From Aurantiochytrium sp. KH105 (taxonomy: Eukaryota > Sar > Bigyra > Thraustochytrida > Thraustochytriidae), in contig BGKB01000078.1 in assembly GCA_003116975.1 (NCBI GenBank), positions 1-64,000 on the forward strand: a DNA stretch of 64,000 bases, written 5' to 3'. A program made the translations under genes and the position numbers. The notes beneath the pieces are model-generated. The model saw only the letters and a list, made by a program, of their open reading frames with translations. It had not been told where the DNA came from and made no database searches. Numbering within the stretch: the first letter of the stretch is position 1; each line of letters begins with the position of its first letter. This document shows positions 47,575-55,942 of this stretch, in pieces.

Positions 47575-48080
47575 GCTTTGGCCACCATTGTGAGCCGGAC
47601 AGCCGCGTGGGCGACTGGCATACCCGTCTGCTGACAAAGGTGCTTTTTCACTTTCGAGCGAGCACGCAAGGAAAAGCGAAAGATGATGAGAAGGGATACA
47701 GGTTTCTTGATCTCCTGGTCTTGGCCTTGATCTTTTCTGGTCTCCGCCTTTGCCCTGGACGGCGATCATGTGCTGTTGACAACGATGATGACGATGATGA
47801 TCACGATGCAATTCAGAAAAATACACAATTCGAAAATCAAAGTTGTTCTTACTCTAGTATATTGTGTTCCTGCGCCAAGAGAAATCGCTGTCTCTGAGCA
47901 TCTGCTATCGCTAGCGCTAACGTCCATTTCCTCCTCTCTTCTTCTCGTGCACGTTTCACGTCTCTGCTGGCCGGCAATTTGCGTCATTATGTTGAACCTG
48001 CCTCCAAAAATCCGCCAATTATCAAACAAGCTCTCCGGTTAGCAATTCGAGAAGCCTGTGACCAATTCAACCGCTCTCGT
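47575..48080. other. 3' flank of C-CAP
   Basis: The 3' UTR and intergenic DNA before the tandem duplication. A GATGAT run lies at 47784-47801. No gene seen. Confidence 0.5.
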
Positions 48081-48487
48081 GTTCGCCAAGAAACGGAGTT
48101 TCTCTTACGTATAGTCGAATCGTAGCTTTCTCTCTTCGATCAGTTCCATTTCCTCATCAAGATTCTCTCAATCAAAATGCCAAGCATGAAGTGATGAGAG
48201 CCACCAAGTTGATCGATGCTGAGAAAATTCTCGCGTCGATGGATTTTTTTTTCTGTCGAGAGCAATCGTAATGAATTGTTTTGTGTTCGCCAAGAAGCGG
48301 AGTTCCTCTTACGTATAGTCGAATCGTAGCTTTCTCTCTTCGATCAGTTCCATTTACTCATCAACATTCTCTCAATCAAAATGCCAAGCATGAGGTGATG
48401 AGAGCCACCAAGTTGATCGATGCTGAGAAATTCTCGCGTCGATGGATTTTTTTTTTCTATCGAGAGCAATCGTAGTGAATTGTTTTG
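48081..48487. repeat. 204-bp tandem duplication in noncoding DNA
   Basis: Copies at 48081-48284 and 48285-48487 are about 95% identical by eye. Each starts GTTCGCCAAGAA and ends AATTGTTTTG. Each contains GTGATGA and, about 20 nt later, an imperfect hairpin (ATCGATGCTGAGAA with TTCTCGCGTCGAT) followed by a run of eight to nine T. The second copy ends 15 bp from the stop codon of the FAM161-like gene, so it forms part of its 3' UTR. The hairpin/T-run could be a Pol III-type terminator or an RNA-processing element. Confidence 0.85.
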
Positions 48488-48502
48488 GAGGGTCTTGAAA
48501 CA

Positions 48503-50716
48503 TCAGATTTGCTCCTGGACGATTGTCTCTCGGACAAGGTCCATCTCGTCCTGCGAAAGCGCAGCGCTAGTACTCTTTCCACCATCCGCGGCATGCAAGG
48601 TTGCTGCAACTCGCGCAAGAGCGGCCTGTTTGCGTGTCTGGAGTCGCTGGCGCTCGCCATGCTGTTCGATGAGCGCAGCACGGTCAGGTCGAGGATTGCT
48701 CATTTTCTCCCGCAGCTCTCGACGGCGCTCCCGCCACGCCAACCGGTCCTGCTTGGCACGCTCGCGTGCTTTCACGGCGGCATCTTGGAGACTCGTGTAG
48801 GCTGTCGAGGCGCGTCGCTGTTCCTCGGCGTCCTGGACCATTGCGCGAATGACAGATGAACGTTTTCGCTGTCGATCGGCAAGACATGCTCGTCGCTTTG
48901 CTTGTCGCTCCTGGTCGACCTTGGCTTTGGCCTTGGCCTCTGCACAGCTGCGAAGTCGCATTTCCTGCGACTTTGTCATGTTCACTGTGGTTGGTCTCCG
49001 GGCTGCTTCCGACTGCACGCGGCGGACCAAGGAAGCCATGCGCTGTTTTTCCTGGACCCGTGCGGCCTCGGCAGCTGCTTGCTTGGCCTCTGCGCGCGCC
49101 TTGCGCCGCTCCTTTCGTGCCTCAGCGTCTTTGCTGAACATGCTCCAATGGTCAACGCTGGGCTGCGTTGGTTTGTGCTTTTGTTTTGCCTGTGCCAAGG
49201 TGCGAATCCACCGCTCCTTGGACGCAGCAAAGTCGGGGACGCGCGTGTTGACCTGTGGCTGAAAGGTGCACTCAAGGGGCGCAGCGGGTTTCTCGTCTGT
49301 GCCATTCTGTGACGCTCGTGCACGCTGGCGCTCATGGAGCTCCAAGCGCTGCGGGAGCCGACTATCCCGCAGGAGCTGCTGCGCGCGACGATCGCAGCGA
49401 GCACGGCGATGACGGTCCTCTTCGATTTGGCGCTCCTTAAGGGACATGTGCTCACGAGTTGTGCGTTCAAAATCTTTGCGAGGTGACTGCTTTGAGTTGT
49501 TGGCGTCGGCGCCATGGCGACGAGCTTGCTCTTGCTTTCTGCGATTTTCGTTTTGCTCCTTTTGGCGGCTTTGCAAGGCCTTGGTGGCGCGTTCGAGCCT
49601 TGCAAAGGGCTTGACCTCGTCCTGGAGTCTGGCTTGGCGATCAAGTTTACGTGCGAGCGAGCGGGCTTCGGCTTGCTCGCGAATTTCCTCGTATTTGGGC
49701 ATTAGCGTTGACACCGGGATGGGCCGAGCCTTGAAGCGAACCTTTGTGTGCGCGAGCTCCTCTTCCTCGCGCGCTCTGCGCTCCTCTTCGTACTCGCGTA
49801 GCCTGCGTTCGCGTCGCTCGCTGGACCGTCCGCTCGAAATGGTCGAGCTCGTCGAGACGGTGCGTGTCTGCCTCCATCGTTTCCTCATTGTCGTCGGTAG
49901 GACCCACGAGTCTGCATCGTCGCCGTCTCTTGCTTGCTGTTTCTCTTCGATAATGTCATGATCCTGCTTGCCTTCCTTTTCGTTCGTAGATGCCTCGCTG
50001 TCCTCGTCCTCGCTATCGATCCACGCAGGTCTTGCAAGCTTCTTTTGGCGATGAGCGCGTGCGGACCGGGCGGCCAAAAAGGCCCGGTTTTCAGCTTCGA
50101 GTTTTTCGCGTCGCAAGCGAGCAATCTCCTTGGTTTTTTCGGCAAGATCACTTTCAAGGGCCTCAATGCTCGCCATTACAACTTCCTGTCTTTGACGCGT
50201 GTCCATGCGGCTTGCTCGACGCTGTTCCGCTTGTAGTCGCCTGGCAAACGCAGTCACGGATGCCTCAGAGTCCGAGGACGCACAAGAGGCCTCGTCGTCG
50301 AAGAAGTTGGAGTCGTTCAAGGACGATACCGAGGACGACGACGATGACGACGATAACGATGATGATGAAGATCGTGGCGAAGATGGGTAATAAAGTGGGG
50401 CTGCTACGGACGCACGAAGGCTCACGCTCGGGCTCGATGCCGAAAAGGTTGCAGACGGTTGCGCTACTTGAGTGCGAAACCTTTTATTGCTGGCCTGAAT
50501 AGGGTTTGCGACAACCTCGAGGGTCGTTGGCGCTGTCTTACAAGGAGTGGCGCGCGACTGCTCGATTGGTCGGGATGAGCGCCGCGAAAGGATGGCGCGC
50601 GAGGCCTTTTCACTCTCAAGGCGCGCTTGCGCGCGACCTTTTTCGTCAAGTAAATGACTGTATCCTTGATTATTCCCTTGCGAGCGCACGGTCACGAGGT
50701 CCTGAAGGTGCTGCAT
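48503..50716 (-). CDS. FAM161-like coiled-coil protein, probable centriole/cilium component
   Basis: The 737-aa protein is charged and mostly coiled-coil. The central region has the FAM161 (UPF0564) pattern: FKARPIPVSTLMPKYEEIRE followed by a long Arg/Glu helix, then DEVKPFARLERATKALQSRQ. A further block, CTFQPQVNTRVPDFAASKER, precedes the C-terminal coils. FAM161A binds microtubules and sits in the centriole inner scaffold and connecting cilium, so a role at the basal body of a flagellated stage is inferred. The N-terminal 200 residues are Ser-rich. No catalytic motif is seen. The start at 50716 is the first ATG of a long open frame and is tentative. Confidence 0.65.
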   Translation of the reverse strand: MQHLQDLVTVRSQGNNQGYSHLLDEKGRAQARLESEKASRAILSRRSSRPIEQSRATPCKTAPTTLEVVANPIQASNKRFRTQVAQPSATFSASSPSVSLRASVAAPLYYPSSPRSSSSSLSSSSSSSSVSSLNDSNFFDDEASCASSDSEASVTAFARRLQAEQRRASRMDTRQRQEVVMASIEALESDLAEKTKEIARLRREKLEAENRAFLAARSARAHRQKKLARPAWIDSEDEDSEASTNEKEGKQDHDIIEEKQQARDGDDADSWVLPTTMRKRWRQTRTVSTSSTISSGRSSERRERRLREYEEERRAREEEELAHTKVRFKARPIPVSTLMPKYEEIREQAEARSLARKLDRQARLQDEVKPFARLERATKALQSRQKEQNENRRKQEQARRHGADANNSKQSPRKDFERTTREHMSLKERQIEEDRHRRARCDRRAQQLLRDSRLPQRLELHERQRARASQNGTDEKPAAPLECTFQPQVNTRVPDFAASKERWIRTLAQAKQKHKPTQPSVDHWSMFSKDAEARKERRKARAEAKQAAAEAARVQEKQRMASLVRRVQSEAARRPTTVNMTKSQEMRLRSCAEAKAKAKVDQERQAKRRACLADRQRKRSSVIRAMVQDAEEQRRASTAYTSLQDAAVKARERAKQDRLAWRERRRELREKMSNPRPDRAALIEQHGERQRLQTRKQAALARVAATLHAADGGKSTSAALSQDEMDLVRETIVQEQI

Positions 50717-51491
50717 GCTCTGGTTGTTTTAAGCGCTTCCTTCTCTTCCGGTCTGTCTGCGCTGCGGCGGAGGGCCTTCTCAGGGTGTTTGAGCAAGCTT
50801 GCCATGCACCGATTCTTCTCGATCAGGACGCTGCTGCTAACGTTCTGGCGCGTCTGCATCAGTTGGGAGCAAGTGTGTTTGAAGAAGCAAGAGGCAACAG
50901 CATAAAATGCTGGGCCGTGTTTGGGCCTAGGCCCGGGGGCAGGAACCACCCAACGGATATGTTGTCGTCACCGGGGTGCATGCAGCAGCAGACGGAGGAA
51001 AGGGTGAGTCAAAGACGATTGGATGAGGTGGGTTCGAAACACACCTGCGAGCGAGCAAGTCTGGACAATGTGTATGAAAGGTATGCAAGATCGAAAATGA
51101 ACTGGTCATGAATGTGAACTCGGCCAGGGGGGATCTGTTGATATGGTGGGCTAGGTGCCGTCGATCGCTAAAGGGGCGCAAAGATTTTGTTTTGCATTGC
51201 AGGCGTGGAAACATCGTTTCGAGAGTGTGGTAGAGTGCGAGGCAAGATCGGGACCTCGTACCAGTAAAAAAAAAAAGAAGGAGGGAGGGAAACGATGGAT
51301 GCTCGCCGGACCATACAAAGTGCCGCGCAAAACAGAATAACTCGCCAGTAGATTGACAAGAAGGCTCGGGCTAAAGTGGGTCTCAAAAACCGTGAAAAAA
51401 AAACGGCGCAGACCTTTTACCCGTGAGCTCTCTCTCGTTGCAATGAACGAAACGATGCACGCCGACGGAGATGGGGAAAAGGAGGGCATGT

Positions 51492-51522
<31 letters not shown>

Positions 51523-51545
51523 AAAGAAAGAGAGGGGAAGGCCAA
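50717..51545. other. Intergenic region between two leftward genes
   Basis: Contains the promoter of the FAM161-like gene and the 3' UTR of the HMG-box/receiver gene. It has an A-run/GGGA region near 51266-51295 and a GA microsatellite at 51492-51513. No supported gene. Confidence 0.5.
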
Positions 51546-53032
51546 TTAAGATGCAGCAGTCACAGGCTCGCCCGGGGAGGCAACATTGGCGCGGACATTA
51601 TCATTGTCCTCTTCGGACGCATGGGTAGCAGCAGCAGCGTCAGCATTAGCCTTGTTGTTGTTGGACTCATCCTTGATTTCCTCGATTTCGACCGTGGACT
51701 CCTTGCTCGGATCGCTGGCAGGATGATCCTGGTCAGAAAGTTTTTCGACGAGGATGCTGTGAACCTGGGAGAAGAGACCACTTTGATTCTTGTACAGGGT
51801 CTTGTCGGCGCCAACTTGCTCAAAGTCGTCCGTTTTGCCGTCCGAGTCACCGGTGACGCCAACAACGCAGCCATCGTACCCTGCCTCACGCATCTTCTTG
51901 ACCGTCTCGACACCATCGAGCTCACCCATGACCTTGTCCATGGTAACAACGGCAAAGCGCTGCTTTTCCTCGACAATTTTCTTGAGTGCTTCCTCGCCAT
52001 TGTGGGCGACGTGAATATTGAGGTTCTGGTAGCCCTCCTTGACGTGAAGCTTGCGAAGGGTGGCGGACATCATGACAATAAAGGTCTCGTCGTCATCGGT
52101 GACGAGGACGTCGGCGGTCATTTCGGTCATATTTGGCGCAGGGGCCTCCTCGCCGGGGCGGATAATGTTGACCTTGAGGCCGTCCTCGGTCTCGAAGGAC
52201 TTGGGGAGGTCGGAACCGGGGGCGCCGGCGTCGATGTCGTCGGTGCGGGACTTCTTGGACTTCTTTCTGGAGGCGCTGTCGCTGGCGGGGTCTGCCATGC
52301 GTGCCTTTTTGGCGGGGCGCGGGGTGGCATCGAGGTCGACCTCGTCGTCCTTGGACTCATCAAAGTCGACGGTGTCGTCGGCAGAGTTGCTGGAATTGCG
52401 CTCGTTGCCCTTTTCTTCGTTGGCGGGCTGGGGCGAGGAGATCTCGTCGCCGGCGTTGCTGGCGTCGTCGTCGTCGTCCTCGTCGTCGGAGCCACGGTCA
52501 CCGGCGCGGGAGTTGGTATACTCCTTCATTTCGCGCTCGAAGCGCTTTTTGTCCTCTTGAGCCATTTTATTGTATGGTTCCTTTTCCTCGGCGGTGAGAG
52601 ACTTCCACTTGTCACCGAGGCTGTGGCCGATGTCGGTGAAGGCTTTCTGCACGTCAAAGTGCTCGCCGCCATAGTTTTTGTTGCGGATCTTTTTGTAGTG
52701 CTCCTTAAAGAAGAAGTTCCAGGCGTAGCGCGCGGGCTTGGGGGCGAGGGGGTCGCGTTGACGGCGCTTCTTGGACTTTTTGGCTTGCATGGGGAAGCCG
52801 CCAAAGTTGCCGGCCTGGATGAGGAAGACGTCGGCGCCCATGGACTGGTTGCGGACGACATCGACCGAGTAGATGCCGTTCTGGGCCATGTACGCCTGCT
52901 GTTGCTGTTGCTGCGCGGCAGCCATTTGTGCTGCTTGCCACTGCTGGATCTGCTGCTGAATTTGGGGAGTCATGTGATGATGCATGCCGGAGTGCTGCAT
53001 GGCTTGCGGGTGCATCACCATTTGTTGCTGGG

Positions 53033-53064
<32 letters not shown>

Positions 53065-53540
53065 ATCTGCTCCGACTGACCTTGACCCATGAACGAGGAC
53101 ATGTTGTTGTTATTACTGTTGCTGTTGTTGCCATTGAGTGCTTGCTGCGAAAAATTTGTTGCGCGGTTCACAAAGTTCATGGGCAGCCCGTTCCCTCCGT
53201 TGGTGTTCATGTTGTTTCTGTTGCCGTTGCCGTTGTTGTTCATGTTGTTGCCGCCGCCAAAGCCCGTGTCGTAAGAGCGCATATGAATCCTGTATTGACC
53301 GGGGCCTCGTGCACGAAGCTCCTCGAGGAGGGCAGGGTCAGGATACCATGGCTGCTGCTGCTGCTGCTGCTGATTATGTTGTTGCTGCTGCTGCTGCTGT
53401 TGAGTATGGTGCTGCTGCTGCTGCGGCTGCTGTTGCTGCTGGCCCATGCCATGATAGCCGCCGGCCCCGGGCAGGCGCATCATGTTGCCTCCGTTGCCGA
53501 CCCCGTTCGACCCGTGCGCGTTGCCGTTGTTGGTCCACAT
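51546..53540 (-). CDS. HMG-box protein fused to a response-regulator receiver (REC) domain
   Basis: The 664-aa protein joins a DNA-binding domain to a two-component receiver. Residues 1-225 are Gln-, Asn-, Gly- and Met-rich (CAG-repeat-encoded). A basic patch KKSKKRRQR leads into an HMG box at about 264-342 (PARYAWNFFFKEHYKKIRNK; GDKWKSLTAEEKEPYNKMAQ; KKRFEREMKEY). An acidic linker with a second basic patch (KKARMADP, RKKSKKSR) follows. The receiver spans about 477-600 with the full active site: acidic pocket T-D-D-D-E at 481-485, phospho-acceptor D535 in TMDKVM, switch T563 in GVTGDS and K584 in LYKN. The partner histidine kinase or phosphotransfer protein is not in the window. A role as phosphorelay-controlled chromatin or transcription factor is inferred. 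The last 60 residues are acidic. Confidence 0.9.
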
Positions 53541-54011
53541 GCTCGCTTGCTGGACAAGCCGATCGAAGCCGACCGAAGCGTGCGTGCAGAAAGAGAAGTA
53601 GGGAGGGGAAAAGGTGCGGCCTGCTTTTTTTGTTTTTGTTTTTTTCCCGGGCAGTCAATCAGTCAGGGGTTCCACCCGTACCGTGCTGTGTGCGTGTAAT
53701 CAATCAAATGAATCAATCGAACAATCGATCCGTCGTGCGTTGGTTCGTTCGTCAGTCGCCCTGCCCTTGTCCGCGCGCGCGATATCCTTCCTCGCTCTCC
53801 TCCTCACAGGCAGGCAGGCAAAATAGGCAGGCCAGACATGCAATGCACCCCCTCTCTCTCTCTCTCTCCCGCCGCAGACCGCCCCGCCTCCCAACAACCC
53901 AGCCGGAGCCTCGCCCGCTTCCGCCTAACACGCGCAGGCCAACGGCCCCACGCTCCGCCCCGCGCGTGCACAGGCAAGCAAGCAAGGATGGCAAGGCAAA
54001 GCTACTCACAA

Positions 54012-54084
54012 GCAGAGCAGAGCAGAGCAGAGCAGAGCAGAGCAGAGCAGAGCAGAGCAGAGCAGAGCAAAGCAAAGCAAAGCA
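54012..54084. repeat. AGAGC pentanucleotide repeat
   Basis: About 11 uninterrupted GCAGA units drifting into GCAAA units at the right end (54066-54080). A short inverted counterpart (CTCTGCTCTGCTCTGC) follows at 54099-54120, so the two could form a long hairpin. Confidence 0.92.
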
Positions 54085-54950
54085 GGCCGAGCGAAACCGC
54101 TCTGCTCTGCTCTGCTCTGCACTCCTGCCGCCTCCCCTCTGTTGGGCTTTGCTCTGCTTCCGCTAGCTTGTCTCCCGCCAGCTGGCTAGCTCGCTTGCTC
54201 GCCCTTTTTTTCCCACGCCGCGGCCCGCCGCGAGACCGCTCGCCGCTTCTTTCCTTCCTTTCTTCCTTCCTCCTCCTCCTCCTCCCGCCGGCCGCTCCCT
54301 CCCTCCCTCCCTCCCTGCTCTCCCAGGCGCGAGCTGCAGCTTGCCGCGCCCTGCCCCTGCTGCTTCTCCGCGCCCTGCGCCGGGAAGCCCCGCCCTCCGT
54401 CCTCCCTCCCTCCCTGCCCTTCTTCGCACGCCGCGCGGGAGGCCGACGCGACGAGGGCGACGCGGCCGGGGCCGGCGCCGCTCCAGGCTCGCGGGCCGAT
54501 CCAGGGCGGCGCGTGGCGGCCTTGCTTCCTTCCTCCTCCCTCCTCCCTCCCTCCCTGTTTCTTCTTTCAGCGCGGAGCGGAGCCTACGCGGCTGCGCTGG
54601 GGAGGAAGGGCAGCGGAAAGAAGCAGCCCGGGCGGCCGGGAAGCCGGGCGCCGCAGCTTCGGGCTGCCGCGCTCGAGCGAGCGAGCGAGCTCGCTCCTTG
54701 CTCGCGCCGCGGCGTGCGTGCGTGCAGGTCCGTGCGAGCTGCCTCCGCGAGGAGGCGCGAGCGCGGCGCGGGGTGGAGTTCAGGTGCGCGGAGGTTGGTT
54801 TGGGCTGGGCGGGGGGTCGAAGAAGCCGGAGGGAGGGAGGGAGGGAGGGCAGCGAGGGTGCAAGCGAGCGAGGAGGAGGGCCGGCCCAGCTGGCTGGCTG
54901 GCTGGCTCCGTTGCGAGGTTCCAGCGAGCGATCGTTTCCATCCACGCGGC

Positions 54951-55010
54951 CTCGCTGGATGGCTGCCTCGCTGGATGGCTGCCTCGCTGGATGGCTGCCT
55001 CGCTGGATGG
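54951..55010. repeat. 16-bp tandem repeat, 3.75 copies
   Basis: Unit CTCGCTGGATGGCTGC at 54951, 54967, 54983 and (partial) 54999, followed by CTGCCTGC-type tetramers to about 55047. Confidence 0.92.
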
Positions 55011-55583
55011 TGCGGTTGGTTGCCTGCATGCCTGCCTGCCTGCCTGCCGTGCTGGCTGGCCTCCGACGCGGCTCCGAGATCGGCCGCACCAGAAGCGAGG
55101 ACCACGAGCCTTGCTCACCTGCCTTTCATTCCTGCCTTCTCCCTCCGCGCACACAATCGCACAAACAGACACTCACAGGCCGCCCGGGTCCGGTACGCCC
55201 TGCGCCCCACCTGTGAGACGCGCTCTTACCGGACTCCGCGCGCCCGAAGCTCTCCGCCGCCCCGTTCGTTCTTTTCCTTTCTTTCTTTACTTTATTCTTC
55301 CCTTTCTCTCTCGCTCTCTACTCTCCACCATTTCCGCCTTCCTTGCATCTATATATATCTGCCCGCGTATTCGCCGCCTCCGGTTTATCTCTCTCTCTAT
55401 GTCTCCCGCGAGTTTGCCTGCGCTGCCTGCGCAGCTGCGCGCCCTGGCCGCGGCGCCCGCGCGAGGGCGGGCGGGCCCCGGCCGAGGGCGAGTTCGCAGG
55501 CAGCTTCTCCGCAAGCAGCTACTAGCTCAAGCAGGCGGGTGCTCTTGCTTCGCCGCCGCTGCTGAGGAAGCTGCTGCAAGCAT

Positions 55584-55615
<32 letters not shown>

Positions 55616-55884
55616 AAGTAGACATGCTGTTGCTGCTGCTGCGCCTGGCTTGCCCGGCCTCGCCCGCGCCCGCGCCGCCCGCGCGCGCCGCCCGCGCCCG
55701 CGCTGCGCGCCTGCTGGTGCACGTACCTGTGTCTGTCTCCGTCGCGGCGCCGCTCGCGCCCGCGCGTCGCGTCTCGCTCGCCTGCTCGCGTGCGTGCTTG
55801 CTTGGTCGCTCGCTAGCGCGCCTCTTTTTCGTTCTGAAGCGCCATGCCTCGCGCGGGCCCACGCCGCCCTTGCGCGGCGTGCCA

Positions 55885-55942
55885 GCGCAAGTGCGCCCAG
55901 GCCCCATTCTGCACTTGCGCCTGACCCTTTCTGCACTTGCGC
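55885..55942. repeat. 10-bp perfect inverted repeat with a duplicated right arm
   Basis: GCGCAAGTGC at 55885-55894 is the exact reverse complement of GCACTTGCGC at both 55911-55920 and 55933-55942. Either right arm can pair with the left arm, giving alternative hairpins with a 16- or 38-nt loop. Confidence 0.85.

Noticed and set aside
48191-48222. Box C-like GTGATGA and box D-like CTGA motifs in the 204-bp repeat
   Set aside because: Only about 20 nt separate them and no terminal stem flanks them, so a C/D snoRNA is not supported.
51471-53699. 742-codon open frame on the plus strand, rich in Leu and Val
   Set aside because: It is antisense to the HMG-box/receiver gene. Its poly-Leu runs come from the complement of CAG (Gln) repeats, and the minus strand carries clear domains.
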